A stretch of 64,000 bases of DNA from Odoribacter sp. AF15-53 (GCF_003479425.1 NZ_QUHC01000005.1:186001-250000); one strand, 5' to 3'; counted from the first letter of the stretch, positions 16,417-26,829 are shown. Translations and numbers: made by a program. Notes: generated by a model from the sequence alone, not told the origin.

Positions 16417-19400
16417 ATGAAAAAAAACCAAAGTTTTTACTATTTCTATGGTAAAAAGAGTTTATTGAAAATCATGAGGTTATTATTTATTTTGATGACA
16501 ATGACCAGCATGACAATTTCTGCCAATAGTTTCTCGCAACAACAGCGGGTAACATTGGACGTGAAAAATGTTGGTGCGATGGAACTATTTAAAGAGATTC
16601 AGAAAGAGACAAATCTGTATTTCGTGTACAATGATGCGGATTTGATTTCATACAACAAAATCTCGGTTTCCGCGAAGGACGAAAGTGTAGATGTTTTGTT
16701 GAAACGTGTGTTTCCCCGTTTGGAATTCATGTTCGAGGGGAATGTGATTATCGTGAAACCGTCTGTCGCGAGAGATGACGAGAAAGAGGTTAAAAAGTAT
16801 GTCGTGAAAGGGAAAGTGGTCGATGAGAAGAATTTACCTCTACCGGGGGTAACGATCCGTCTGGATAGCACGACAGTCGGGTGTGCTACTGATGCGTCGG
16901 GGTTGTTTTCCTTGACATTACCCGTGGCATCCGGTAAATTAATTTTCTCTTTTGTCGGTTTTAAGATGGAGACAAAAGTTTTTAAAGCGGGGGACGAGTT
17001 GATCGTGAAGATGAAAGAAGAGTCTTCGGATTTGGACGAGGTAACGGTAATTGCTTATGGCGAGAGAAATAAGAAAGAGTTAATCAGTTCCGTGTCCACT
17101 GTGAAAGCTAAAGATTTGGAGGAAGTTCCGTCTGCTAGTTTGGAGAACTTGTTGCAAGGTCATATGGCGGGAGTCGAGGTGAATAATGTTTCCGGTGCTC
17201 CCGGAGGTGGAGGTACGCGTATTGCTATCCGGGGATATAATACATTGATGCAGAATGGTATTAGTGATAATACTCCTTTGTACGTGGTGGATGGGGTGCC
17301 GATCCAGTCATTTACTTCTCCTTTAACGGGAACAAATACATTGGCGGAGATTGACCCGATGACAATCGAGTCGGTTGAAGTTTTGAAAGATGCTGCGTCT
17401 GCTGCTATTTACGGTTCTCGGGCAAGTAATGGAGTTATATTGATTACAACGAAACATGGTAAAGAAGGGAAAGCTACTTTCCAAGCGAATGCTTCTTACT
17501 CGTGGACTTGGTTGCCGGAGACTCCCGTGCAGATACAAGGAAACGGGGAGCGTCAATGGTGGTTGTACGCGGCTAAATATGCTATTACGGGATATTCTGA
17601 TCGGCAAACAAATCTGATAAAATGGCCGACTTCAATGGATGAGACCATTGGAACCAACGGGATGTATGATTTCTTCTGGAAGAACGGGGTTTCTTCCACT
17701 TGGGAGGAGTCCGGCAAAGTTCCTTTACTTCCACAATTGCAGGATAGTTTGAATCCTTTTTATAATAATTCTACGAACTGGTGGAAATATGTGTTCCAGA
17801 CGGGAAAGACTTTAAATGCGAACGTTCAGGCTTCGGGGGGAACAGAACGTGTAAAATACATGGTCGGTGCCGGATGGTATAACGAAGAGGGGATCAATGT
17901 CGGGTCTGAATTTTCCCGGGTGAATTTGATTTCGAATTTGAATTTTGTCCCGCGTAAGAATTTGACAATGGATACCCGGTTGTCTTTGTCGTACTCCGAT
18001 ATGAGTATGTCTGGCGGGGGATTAGGATCAACGAAGATCGCTTACATGACTGTTAACCCGAAAGGAACTCCTACTTTATTACCGAGTTCAGGGGCAGCTT
18101 ATGATCAGATGTTTAAGTATATAAATGATGTGTCTGAAAAGAAATACAATTTCAATATCCGGGCTAATGTGCGTCTGGCTTACCAGATTATTTCCGGGTT
18201 GGAACTTTCTGCTACCGTGGGAGCTGATTATTCACAGGCACAAGTGAATCGTTTCGAGCCGAGCATCATGGATGCTAATTATGGTTTGAGTAAGTCAGAG
18301 GGACGGATGAATGGTTCGATGTATTTCCAGACAGAAGAGTTGTTGCATTATAATTTTAGTTTGAAAGAACGTCATAATTTTGACTGGTTGTTCGGTTTTT
18401 CTTATACTCGTCAATCTTCTAACGATTTGGCCGGAAGTGGTAAAGGATCTCCGAGTGATTATATTCACTATGTGGTGGAAGGAATGCCTACAATAAAAGA
18501 TTTGAATGGCACGATGACGGCCATGCAGTCGTTTAATTCCGGGTTTAAAGAACAGAAAATGGTCAGTTATTTCGGTCGTGTTGCTTATAATTTTGATCGG
18601 AAATATTTGATTGAATTAACCCTGCGTCGGGATGGTTCTTCCGTGTTCGGGAAAGATGTACGTTGGGCGACTTTCCCGTCAATTGCTTTGGGATGGAATT
18701 TCTCGGATGAAGCATTTATGAAAAATTTCTGGTGGTTAAGTCATGGGAAAATTCGTGGTTCATGGGGAACTTCGGGGCAGACATTCTTGGATCCTTATTT
18801 AGCTCAGGGGATAATAGATGTAGGTAGTTCTTTCTTGGGTGTTACTGGATTGATGCCGACTCAAATGGAAAATAGAAATTTGACATGGGAAAAATCGAAT
18901 CAGTATGATTTGGGTTTGGATATGGATTTGTTTGATTATCGATTTAAGTTTAAATTTGATTATTACTATAAATACACGAAGTCGTTACTTTGGGAAGTTC
19001 AGTTACCTGGGACCGTTTATTTCCACAAAACCATGTGGGATAATGCCGTGGAGATTTCGAATGAAGGAGTTGAATTGGAAGCTCAATTGGATATATTGCG
19101 AAACACGGAAGTAAAATGGCGGGCGCGTTTTAATATCTCCCGAAATTGGAATCGTCTGGAAAAAACTTACACGGGAGTAGATATTGATGGTAAGTACGTG
19201 ATCGGACGTTCCGCTAACGAGTTGCAAGTTTATAAGGATTTGGGATACGTGCAGAATGCAAACGAAGTGCCGATAACCTGGGATAGTCAAGGAAATCCCC
19301 GATATCTGGGAGTTGGCGGTATGGCCAATCCGACACGACCCGGAATGCATATGCTTGCGGATTTGAATGGAGATGGCGTGATCGCGGATGAAGATTTGTA

Positions 19401-19929
19401 TTTTGCCGGTTCGACTTTGCCCAAGGCTTATGGTGGTATTGCCAGCGAGATAACCTGGAAAGGATTTGATTTGAATCTTTTGTTTAGCTATTCTTTGGGA
19501 AGGAAAATGATTAATGCATTTAGAAAAGGGGCGTTGAATTTTAATCCGATGGGTTTGGGGGCTGTATTTGAAGATTATCGGAACGTGTCTTTCTGGGAAA
19601 AAGAGGGCGATCAATCGGATTATCCGGTGATGAGTTCTGTTTATTATTATAATAAAGGACAATTTGACGGGTTAGTTGATTCCAATATTGAAACGGTGAA
19701 TTTCATTCGTTTGAAACAATTGACCGTGGGGTATAATCTTCCGGCAGAATGGGCGAGAAAATGTTATCTGCAAGGTATACGAGTGTTTTTCACGGGTGAG
19801 AATTTATTCTTGTTGTCTAATTATTCGGGTCTTGATCCAGAGAACGTGGATGTTATGACCGGGATTGATAATATGACCACTTATCCGACATCAAGGAAAT
19901 TAACATTAGGATTAACTGTAAAATTTTAA
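16417..19929 (+). CDS. SusC/RagA-family TonB-dependent outer membrane transporter with STN domain
   Basis: 1170 residues, complete. Order: signal region; STN domain at about 45-115 ('VTLDVKNVGAMELFKEIQKE'), used for signalling to FecR; CarboxypepD_reg-like domain at about 125-205 ('VKGKVVDEKNLPLPGVTIRL'); a TonB-box-like 'LDEVTVIAYG'; a plug with 'SLENLLQGHMAGVEV' and 'IESVEVLKDAASAAIYGSRA'; then the barrel, ending 'RKLTLGLTVKF'. It imports an unknown substrate across the outer membrane with TonB energy. The STN domain fits control by the FecR just upstream. SusD follows after two bases. Downstream thioredoxin and M16 peptidase genes point to peptide-like substrates (inference). Confidence 0.96.
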   Translation: MKKNQSFYYFYGKKSLLKIMRLLFILMTMTSMTISANSFSQQQRVTLDVKNVGAMELFKEIQKETNLYFVYNDADLISYNKISVSAKDESVDVLLKRVFPRLEFMFEGNVIIVKPSVARDDEKEVKKYVVKGKVVDEKNLPLPGVTIRLDSTTVGCATDASGLFSLTLPVASGKLIFSFVGFKMETKVFKAGDELIVKMKEESSDLDEVTVIAYGERNKKELISSVSTVKAKDLEEVPSASLENLLQGHMAGVEVNNVSGAPGGGGTRIAIRGYNTLMQNGISDNTPLYVVDGVPIQSFTSPLTGTNTLAEIDPMTIESVEVLKDAASAAIYGSRASNGVILITTKHGKEGKATFQANASYSWTWLPETPVQIQGNGERQWWLYAAKYAITGYSDRQTNLIKWPTSMDETIGTNGMYDFFWKNGVSSTWEESGKVPLLPQLQDSLNPFYNNSTNWWKYVFQTGKTLNANVQASGGTERVKYMVGAGWYNEEGINVGSEFSRVNLISNLNFVPRKNLTMDTRLSLSYSDMSMSGGGLGSTKIAYMTVNPKGTPTLLPSSGAAYDQMFKYINDVSEKKYNFNIRANVRLAYQIISGLELSATVGADYSQAQVNRFEPSIMDANYGLSKSEGRMNGSMYFQTEELLHYNFSLKERHNFDWLFGFSYTRQSSNDLAGSGKGSPSDYIHYVVEGMPTIKDLNGTMTAMQSFNSGFKEQKMVSYFGRVAYNFDRKYLIELTLRRDGSSVFGKDVRWATFPSIALGWNFSDEAFMKNFWWLSHGKIRGSWGTSGQTFLDPYLAQGIIDVGSSFLGVTGLMPTQMENRNLTWEKSNQYDLGLDMDLFDYRFKFKFDYYYKYTKSLLWEVQLPGTVYFHKTMWDNAVEISNEGVELEAQLDILRNTEVKWRARFNISRNWNRLEKTYTGVDIDGKYVIGRSANELQVYKDLGYVQNANEVPITWDSQGNPRYLGVGGMANPTRPGMHMLADLNGDGVIADEDLYFAGSTLPKAYGGIASEITWKGFDLNLLFSYSLGRKMINAFRKGALNFNPMGLGAVFEDYRNVSFWEKEGDQSDYPVMSSVYYYNKGQFDGLVDSNIETVNFIRLKQLTVGYNLPAEWARKCYLQGIRVFFTGENLFLLSNYSGLDPENVDVMTGIDNMTTYPTSRKLTLGLTVKF

Positions 19930-19931
19930 TT

Positions 19932-21584
19932 ATGAAGAAGATTCTTTATATCCTATTAATCGGGCTTTTTTCCTCGTGTGATAGTCTTTTGGACGTGGAA
20001 CCGGAAACCCTGGTTAGTTTTGATAATTTTTATAAAAACGAGCAGGATTTGGAGGTAACGTTATACCAGTTGCAAAGTTTTATCCATGATCGTATCATGG
20101 AGCAACATGTGCAAGAGAATGCTGGGTTGATTATGGAGCCTAGCACTAAACGCGATTATATTTGGTCTCCTTCTTCCATCGTGGGAAGTCCTGCTGTCGG
20201 TTCGATAGCAACAGATTGGGGGCAAACATATTGGGTCGTGTACATGGCGAATGTATTACTGGACAATATTCACAAGGCGGAAGTGCAAGTGACGCCGGAA
20301 CGAATTGCTTATTATAAAGCACAAGCTTACTTTGGTAAAGCGATCGGATATTTTTTCCTAGCCCGTCGTTGGGGGGAAGTTACGATCACGAGAAATAGTT
20401 CTTCTAGTGAGGTTTACGGGAAGAAACCGCTTTTGGAAGTGTTAGATACGGTTATTGCAAATGCAACAAGGGCGTATAATGCTTTACCTGTTTATGGATC
20501 CGTAGTTGATCGGTCTGGTGCCGTTATTAAATCCAAACAATTCGGAAGTAAAGGAGCTGCTTGCGCTTTGCTGGCTCACGCGTACGCTTGGAAGGGGAGT
20601 ATGATAGATTTGATGGAATTGGCTGGGAATTCGAGAGAGTGCTATGATAAAGCGATCGAGTATTCATCCCATTTGATTAAAGGGGAAGCGGGAGCTTATA
20701 GTCTTATTCGTAATCCGGAAGAATTATGCCAGTTATTTTCGGATATAACAAAGGAAAATCCTGAATCTATCTGGGAATTCACGTTGGATATGCAGAAGGA
20801 TTATATTTCTTCTGTCTATCTTGTCGGGAGACCGTTAATCGGATATCCTGTTGATCCTGGGGTGTCTGAATCGGATCAAAAGTATGCAGATTCGAAAATA
20901 GCATACACGACTATCAAACAATTGTATGATACATTGGATCTTAGGAAGGATGCTTATTTTAAAGATTATAAAAAATATAGTCTTGATGTCATAGAGATTA
21001 AAGATAAATGGACGGAGGGGATGACGGACCCGGAAGCGATTAGGGATACGATAGCTGTAAAAGTTAAACACTATCGGGATAGTATTACTGAAATAACGGG
21101 AGGCTATGCATATCCTTATAAATGGCGGAAGGCGATAACAGAAGTGGATGCAGATTTTCCATGGATATCTAAATTGATCGCTGTAAAATCTAATTATTCT
21201 TACTGGAGATTAGCTGATATTTATTTGTTACGTGCAGAGTGTTATGCTAAAATTGGAGAAAATGGTTTGGCCGAGGCGGATTTGAATGAAATTCGGGGGT
21301 ATAATAACGTGAATGCTTATCCTGGTAGTGGTGGGGATGAGAAAGGATTGAAATATGCTATTTTCCACGAGCGTGAACGTGAATTGCTGATGGAAGGTCA
21401 ACGTTTCTTTGATATTGTACGTAATGGAATGGAATATATTAATACTTATTTGCCAAGTGATTTCCAGAAACTTACACATCAGGATGTGAAGAATGGAGCG
21501 ATATTTTTCCCGATTTGTACAAATGCATTTGAATTAAATAACTTATTGAGACAGAATATATATTGGGCTCAATATATGAATTAA
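19932..21584 (+). CDS. SusD/RagB-family nutrient-binding lipoprotein
   Basis: 550 residues with lipobox 'LFSSC' near residue 16. SusD features: 'YYKAQAYFGKAIGYFFLARRWGEV', 'WRLADIYLLRAECYAKIGENGLAEADLNEIRG', and 'FHERERELLMEGQRFFDIVRNG' in the C-terminal half. It is the surface lipoprotein partner of the SusC two bases upstream and precedes a FAS1-like lipoprotein. It is slightly longer than many SusDs because of an insert around residues 330-390 rich in Lys and Asp. Substrate unknown. Confidence 0.95.
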   Translation: MKKILYILLIGLFSSCDSLLDVEPETLVSFDNFYKNEQDLEVTLYQLQSFIHDRIMEQHVQENAGLIMEPSTKRDYIWSPSSIVGSPAVGSIATDWGQTYWVVYMANVLLDNIHKAEVQVTPERIAYYKAQAYFGKAIGYFFLARRWGEVTITRNSSSSEVYGKKPLLEVLDTVIANATRAYNALPVYGSVVDRSGAVIKSKQFGSKGAACALLAHAYAWKGSMIDLMELAGNSRECYDKAIEYSSHLIKGEAGAYSLIRNPEELCQLFSDITKENPESIWEFTLDMQKDYISSVYLVGRPLIGYPVDPGVSESDQKYADSKIAYTTIKQLYDTLDLRKDAYFKDYKKYSLDVIEIKDKWTEGMTDPEAIRDTIAVKVKHYRDSITEITGGYAYPYKWRKAITEVDADFPWISKLIAVKSNYSYWRLADIYLLRAECYAKIGENGLAEADLNEIRGYNNVNAYPGSGGDEKGLKYAIFHERERELLMEGQRFFDIVRNGMEYINTYLPSDFQKLTHQDVKNGAIFFPICTNAFELNNLLRQNIYWAQYMN

Positions 21585-21597
21585 CCAGAGACGAGAT

Positions 21598-22248
21598 ATG
21601 AAACAAATTATATTATTAGGATTACTGGTATCTATGGTCGTGGGATGTACGAAGTATAACTCGATAGATACAGGTTTGGCTCAAAAAAAGTATTCGGGAA
21701 ATATGTACGAGTATTTTCACTCGAATACTTATGATTGGGATTCTTTATTGGTGTTGGTTGATTATATGGGTTTGGAGGAATATTTCACGGGTGAGAAAGA
21801 AGGGTATGAAACCGTTACTTTTTTCGGGCCCCCCAATCATTCCATTCGTAGATGGATGTATTCTTTCAAATCATATAATGATATGGGGATTGTCACGTAT
21901 AAATATCATTCCATGAAGGAAGTGGTGGATGGAGAGGGTGTTGAAAAATGTAAGAAATTGATCTTAAGCCATCTCGTGAAAGGAAAATATGAAGTGGAAG
22001 ATATTCCTATGGGAACGAGTGGAGACAAAGAATCCGGAATCATTTTTACCGGAGCTGCAGATAATACGTTCCGAGTTTTCTCTTTCCGGGAAACTTTTAA
22101 TGGTGTTCCGGAAACTGGAGCTATAAGATTATATGTCAGGGGCGGACTCAATTATTCGACAAGTATTGATGTCGCTTCTACAGACATCGAACCGACGAAT
22201 GGAATTGTTCATTCTCTGGCTTATGGATTTACGTTAGGACAGCTTTAA
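21598..22248 (+). CDS. Fasciclin (FAS1)-like lipoprotein
   Basis: 216 residues. Lipobox 'MVVGC' gives a lipid-anchored protein. The body looks like one FAS1 domain: an opening like 'YDWDSLLVLVDYMGLEEYFTG', the conserved 'TVTFFGPPNHSI' strand, 'CKKLILSHLVKGKYEVEDI' matching the FAS1 H1/H2 region, and the ending 'NGIVHSLAYGFTL'. FAS1 lipoproteins are frequent accessory surface proteins in SusCD loci and mediate binding or adhesion. It lies 13 bases after susD and 8 bases before the next small lipoprotein, in the same operon. The FAS1 assignment is by motif recognition only. Confidence 0.65.
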   Translation: MKQIILLGLLVSMVVGCTKYNSIDTGLAQKKYSGNMYEYFHSNTYDWDSLLVLVDYMGLEEYFTGEKEGYETVTFFGPPNHSIRRWMYSFKSYNDMGIVTYKYHSMKEVVDGEGVEKCKKLILSHLVKGKYEVEDIPMGTSGDKESGIIFTGAADNTFRVFSFRETFNGVPETGAIRLYVRGGLNYSTSIDVASTDIEPTNGIVHSLAYGFTLGQL

Positions 22249-22256
22249 TTATCAAA

Positions 22257-22691
22257 ATGCAAAGTATGAGACAATTTTTTATATTAATGGTAGTTTTAGC
22301 ATTTTGCGCGTGTAATAATGTTAAAATTGGGTATTTACAGACAGATGGTGCGGAGTATTTTCCAGATTCATTAATTATTCGAACTGTTTTGGGTGATGAT
22401 CAATATGATGAGAATCGAAAAGCAAATAATGCTCCTTGGGTGACGAATATTATTAGTGGAGTTTTGGGAACAGACCCCATGCAATATAAATTGGTTAGTG
22501 TGAAAGCTCTTGACGGGACGGTAGCAGATGCAAAAGTGTTCGGTGAAGAATTGGTTGTGCGCGGGTGTGGTAAAATGGAAGTTCCGTTGAAACCTGCAGC
22601 TCCCAAGGGACGCTATATGGTGACATTGAAGGTAAATAACGAAGATTATTCTGCAATTTTACCAGATGTATTTACATTTATTATAAAATAA
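22257..22691 (+). CDS. Small lipoprotein of unknown function in SusCD operon
   Basis: 144 residues from ATG 22257, or 141 from ATG 22266; the second start gives a neater lipoprotein signal ('MRQFFILMVVLAFCAC'). The mature part is predicted to be all beta: 'YKLVSVKALDGTVADAKVF' and 'GKMEVPLKPAAPKGRYMVTLKVNN', ending 'FTFIIK'. This suggests a single immunoglobulin-like surface domain. No family is recognised with certainty. Its place between the FAS1 lipoprotein and the thioredoxin suggests an accessory surface subunit of the SusCD complex. Confidence 0.75.
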   Translation: MQSMRQFFILMVVLAFCACNNVKIGYLQTDGAEYFPDSLIIRTVLGDDQYDENRKANNAPWVTNIISGVLGTDPMQYKLVSVKALDGTVADAKVFGEELVVRGCGKMEVPLKPAAPKGRYMVTLKVNNEDYSAILPDVFTFIIK

Positions 22692-22696
22692 ATAGA

Positions 22697-23995
22697 ATGA
22701 GAAAATATTTCATGATGATATGCTTCACCCTTCTTATGGGGTGGAGTGTATCCAGTAACGGACAGGGAATTCAGTTTTTCAAAGGGACTTTCGATGAGGC
22801 TTTAACGAAAGCGAAACAAGAGAAAAAATTGGTGTTTGTTGATTTTTACGCCGTGTGGTGTGGGCCTTGCAAGCAGATGGCTGAAAAAGTATTTGTAGAC
22901 GAGGAAGTCGGGAAGTTTATGAACGATAAATTTGTTTGTATGCAGATTGACGTGGAAAAGGCCGGATGGCAGAAAGAGACTGCTGAAAAATACAACGTGA
23001 CGGTATTGCCGACATTGATATTTTTCAAACCGGATGCCACGGTTGCATCACGTTTAGCTGGGGCTCGTGAAAAGGCGGACTTCTTGAATGGTGCTAAAGT
23101 GGCTTGCGGTGAACAATTAAGTTTTACGAAATTGTATGACCGGGCGAAATCTAAAAAGGATTTAGCCGATATGCAACTGGTTTTGAAACAAGCACCGGAA
23201 GAAGTCGGAAGTATGCAAGGTATGGAAGCCCAGAAATGGATCGTGCGGATTGATAAATTGTATGCCGAGTATGCTAAAACGAAAATGGGACCGGATTTCA
23301 TCAACAAGGAGGATTTGCAGATCGTGCAGGCGTTTAATAAAAAGAACGTGAAGGATGATGCCGTGATGGAATTTATCGCTAAAAACCTAGAAACTTACAT
23401 GAATAAGCTGGGTGAGGCTCCCGGTATCTTGATGGTGGAATATAATAACGCGGTTATTGAACAATTGGCGAAGGCCGGTAAGAATGAGTACAAGAAGTAT
23501 CTGGAGAGGATTAATGGTGATCTGGAAGCAGCTTATGCCATTATGCCCACGGGAACATTGACTCCTTACGAGAAGTTCAAGTATTACTATGACGGGATGT
23601 ATTTGTTGTCTTACAAAAAAGATGTGGATTCTTATGTTCAATTGATGAACAAATATATTGCTGCTTTGGGAGAACAGGTTGGCGCGAATGATTACGGGGA
23701 GATCGCTCAAAACATGTACGTCATGAGTAAGGGTAAATTGAATGACGAGCAATTGGGGCAGGTGAAGGATTGGCTAGTGAAAGCCATGCAATACGAGGGG
23801 ACGGGATTGATTGATAGGATCAATTTTGTAACTATGTTGGGAGATACTTATAAGGCTTTAAAGCAATTTGATAAAGCAAAAGAGGCTTATAATCAAGGAT
23901 ACATGGAGGCGTTGCAGATTGAGAACAAGATGCGTTCGGCACAGATTCAGATGATTATGAAGCGTAAATTGGAGGCGTTAGAATTAGCAAAATAA
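22697..23995 (+). CDS. Secreted thioredoxin-family protein with long helical C-terminal region
   Basis: 432 residues, with a signal peptide ending near 'SNGQG'. The N-terminal 130 residues form a thioredoxin fold with 'VFVDFYAVWCGPCKQMAEKVF' type active site, C55 and C58, and cis-Pro 'VTVLPTLIFF'. The classic CGPC motif and the spacing of 'VFVDEEVGKFMNDKFV' resemble the DsbD-gamma/thioredoxin_7 group. The remaining 300 residues are helical, TPR-like. It is likely exported to the periplasm to reduce or isomerise disulfides, perhaps in imported peptides. It is six bases after the previous gene and five before the M16 peptidase. Confidence 0.88.
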   Translation: MRKYFMMICFTLLMGWSVSSNGQGIQFFKGTFDEALTKAKQEKKLVFVDFYAVWCGPCKQMAEKVFVDEEVGKFMNDKFVCMQIDVEKAGWQKETAEKYNVTVLPTLIFFKPDATVASRLAGAREKADFLNGAKVACGEQLSFTKLYDRAKSKKDLADMQLVLKQAPEEVGSMQGMEAQKWIVRIDKLYAEYAKTKMGPDFINKEDLQIVQAFNKKNVKDDAVMEFIAKNLETYMNKLGEAPGILMVEYNNAVIEQLAKAGKNEYKKYLERINGDLEAAYAIMPTGTLTPYEKFKYYYDGMYLLSYKKDVDSYVQLMNKYIAALGEQVGANDYGEIAQNMYVMSKGKLNDEQLGQVKDWLVKAMQYEGTGLIDRINFVTMLGDTYKALKQFDKAKEAYNQGYMEALQIENKMRSAQIQMIMKRKLEALELAK

Positions 23996-23999
23996 CGGT

Positions 24000-26807
24000 A
24001 TGAGGGGATTGTTTATTACATTTATTGTTTTCTTTGTCGCGGCTTTCACTCCTTTGATCGCCCAGGAGGGAATGGAGGGATTGCGTCACGGGAAGTTGGA
24101 GAACGGGATGACCTATTACGTGAAGCATTCCAAGGCGGAACCGGGACGGGTGAGTTTTTACCTGGTGCAGAACGTGGGTTCCATTTTGGAAGAGGATCAC
24201 GAGAACGGGTTGGCCCATTTCTTGGAACACATGGCGTTTAACGGGACAACTCATTTCCCGGAAGGCGTGATGCCTTATTTGCGGGGGAAAGGTATTTTTA
24301 CTTTTAACGCACGTACGGGAGTTAATCAAACCGTGTATAATATAGAGGATGTTCCCACGGTTAACCGGGGATTGGTGGACACGTGTATGTTTATCGTGAA
24401 AGACTGGTGTAGCGAGATTTTGTTGAAAGACAAGGATATTGATGACGAGCGGGGTGTGATTATCGAGGAGTGGAGAAGTCATTATAACGTGGGGCGACGT
24501 TTACAGGAGGGATCGGCTCCCGTGGTGTATAATCACACGAAATATGCCCGGCGTAACGTGATCGGCTCCGTGGAGTTGTTGAAAAGTTTCCCGTATGACG
24601 TGTTACGGGAGTTCTATCACAAATGGTATCGTCCCGATCTGCAGTGCGTGATCGTGGTGGGAGATGTTGATGAGGTGGAGTACGAGAAACAAGTTAGAGA
24701 GCTGTTCGGGCAAATCCCTGCCCGGGAGAATCCGCGGGAACGTTACGAGGTGGAGGTTCCCGATCGGGCGGACATGGATTACATGTTGATTTTGGATGAA
24801 GAGAACCCGTCTAAAATGATTTCCTATCACCAACGGGTACACCGGGTGACGGATTTGGATGAAGTGGGACGTAAATCTTACTCGTTCAAGGCCCGGATCT
24901 TTAATGCCATCTGGGGACAACGTTTGTCTCGTATCGTGAATGCTAACCGGGAAAAGTTTTTGAGTGCGTCGGCTGAATTCGGGACATTCGTGCGGAATTA
25001 CAACGGGTTCTCGATAGACGTGGTCCCGTATAAAAATCAAGATGCGGAGGCTTTTGAACAGGTGTGGAGCGTGTGGGAAGAGATCTGTCGTTTCGGTTTC
25101 ACCGATAGTGAGGTGGAACGGGTGCAGGAATCCATTTTCCAAGAATTGCAGAAAATGGAGAGTGCCGTGGAGAAGGAGAGTAACCCGTATTACGTGAATG
25201 TATTTCAGGCGAATTTCCTGAGCGGAACCCCGTTTCATGACCAAAAAGAAGAGTTGGATTTGTTGAAAGAGGCGTTGTTGGAAATAACTACCGAAGATAT
25301 GAATGCCTGGGTTCGCTCGTGGGCTTCAGACACGAGCCGGGTAGTCGTGGTGTCCGGTAATGATAAGGATTACAAGTACCTGACGAAAGAACAGGTGTTG
25401 GATATCATGGCAAAGGTTGGTGAAAAGGACTTGACTCCCGAAGTTGTTGAACATGAGATTCCGGCAGGATTTGACTTGGGACTACAAGCGGGGACGATTA
25501 AAAAAGTGAAGAAACTGGATCGTTTCAAGGCGGAAGAGTGGACGCTTTCGAATGGTGCTAGAGTGTTCTATAAATACGTGGAAGAGGGACACGGGTTCTT
25601 CTCGATGGCGTGTAGTAGTCATGGCGGTCGTTCGGTTGTTGCAACCGAGGATTTGCCCACCTTAACAGCTATGCAGGCGTTGACCATGAAGTCCGGTTTG
25701 TACAAGTATGACCTGAACACGCTGAAGGAACTCGTGCAAGGGAAACAAGTGCGATTGAACATGATGATTGGGGATTACACGGAAGGATTCGGGGGAAGTA
25801 CGAAGGTGGATAATGCCGAGTTGTTGTTCCAGTTGTTCTACTTGATGTTCGAGCAACCTCGTTTTGAGAAACAGGCGTTTGACAAGTACGTGGAACGTGC
25901 TAGATACATGTACGAGAATCGCCGCCAGACTCCGCAAGACTTGGTACAGGATTCTATCCGGAAATTGACTGTCCGGGAGGATGAACGCAACCGGGATTTA
26001 GGAGGCGCTTATTTTGACAAGATGAATTTCGAACGGTTGGAACCGCTTTACCGGGAACGATTCTCGAATGCCAAAGAGTTTGTTTTCTGCATCGTGGGAG
26101 ATATTGGCCGGGACGAGGCGGTCCGTCTGACAAGCGAGTATATCGGGGCTCTACCTTCACGTAAGGGAAAAGTGGAGAAATATATCATTCGTAATTATGA
26201 TGTTGATGTTGACACACTGGCCCGGGAATTCAAGGTTCAGATGCCGGGAGATAAGGGTATGGTGAATATCGCCTTGGAAAATGACGCTAAATTTTCGGAT
26301 AAAGAGCAGTTGGCGTTGAATATCTGGGGGCAGATGTTGCGTAATCGTTTCTTCTCGATCGTGCGGGAACAAGAAGGTGCCACTTACGGGGTGAATGTTG
26401 ATGTGAATAGCATGACTTTCCCTTATCGTAAGGCCACGTTAATGATTGGCTTCGATACCCAGCGGGATAAAGTGGAGTCCATGAAAGAGATTATTTTCTC
26501 GGAATTGGAAAAGAGTAAAAACGAATTTTTCGTGGAAAGTGAATTGACTCCGATATTAATTTCTATCAAACGCGGTCAGGCCCAGGCCGACGAGAATATA
26601 GGCGTGGATTACTGGATGAGCGTGTTGAATAACTATGCCGAATACGGAACTGATATCACGGATCATAAGATTTTTAATAAAACGATTGAAAGTATTACCG
26701 TGGAAGATATTCGTAACGTGGCACGAAAGTTCTTGAAAAACGTGAAGTTAAGAGATTGGGTAATAAAGTCGGAAGAGGTCAATCCTCTGTCTGACTGGGA
26801 AAATTAG
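24000..26807 (+). CDS. M16 (pitrilysin/insulinase) family zinc peptidase
   Basis: 935 residues with a signal peptide ('FFVAAFTPLIAQ'). The inverted zinc motif HxxEH is intact at H73-F-L-E76-H77, and the downstream glutamate lies in 'GVIIEEW' (E156/E157). The second half repeats the M16 fold without a zinc site and carries the family 'R/Y' region ('NRFFSIVREQEGATYGVNVD'), as in two-domain pitrilysins. It degrades short peptides inside a closed chamber, probably in the periplasm. As the last gene of this SusCD operon it would process imported peptides. A hairpin terminator follows. Confidence 0.94.
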   Translation: MRGLFITFIVFFVAAFTPLIAQEGMEGLRHGKLENGMTYYVKHSKAEPGRVSFYLVQNVGSILEEDHENGLAHFLEHMAFNGTTHFPEGVMPYLRGKGIFTFNARTGVNQTVYNIEDVPTVNRGLVDTCMFIVKDWCSEILLKDKDIDDERGVIIEEWRSHYNVGRRLQEGSAPVVYNHTKYARRNVIGSVELLKSFPYDVLREFYHKWYRPDLQCVIVVGDVDEVEYEKQVRELFGQIPARENPRERYEVEVPDRADMDYMLILDEENPSKMISYHQRVHRVTDLDEVGRKSYSFKARIFNAIWGQRLSRIVNANREKFLSASAEFGTFVRNYNGFSIDVVPYKNQDAEAFEQVWSVWEEICRFGFTDSEVERVQESIFQELQKMESAVEKESNPYYVNVFQANFLSGTPFHDQKEELDLLKEALLEITTEDMNAWVRSWASDTSRVVVVSGNDKDYKYLTKEQVLDIMAKVGEKDLTPEVVEHEIPAGFDLGLQAGTIKKVKKLDRFKAEEWTLSNGARVFYKYVEEGHGFFSMACSSHGGRSVVATEDLPTLTAMQALTMKSGLYKYDLNTLKELVQGKQVRLNMMIGDYTEGFGGSTKVDNAELLFQLFYLMFEQPRFEKQAFDKYVERARYMYENRRQTPQDLVQDSIRKLTVREDERNRDLGGAYFDKMNFERLEPLYRERFSNAKEFVFCIVGDIGRDEAVRLTSEYIGALPSRKGKVEKYIIRNYDVDVDTLAREFKVQMPGDKGMVNIALENDAKFSDKEQLALNIWGQMLRNRFFSIVREQEGATYGVNVDVNSMTFPYRKATLMIGFDTQRDKVESMKEIIFSELEKSKNEFFVESELTPILISIKRGQAQADENIGVDYWMSVLNNYAEYGTDITDHKIFNKTIESITVEDIRNVARKFLKNVKLRDWVIKSEEVNPLSDWEN

Positions 26808-26829
26808 TAGTGAGGGTGTGTGGTTGTGG

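Noticed and set aside
19003..19662. 219-residue open frame on the minus strand
   Set aside because: It lies fully inside the susC gene on the opposite strand, has no family-like motif, and its composition is that of an antisense shadow.
24603..25244. 213-residue minus-strand open frame
   Set aside because: It is antisense to the M16 peptidase, which has intact catalytic motifs over this region.
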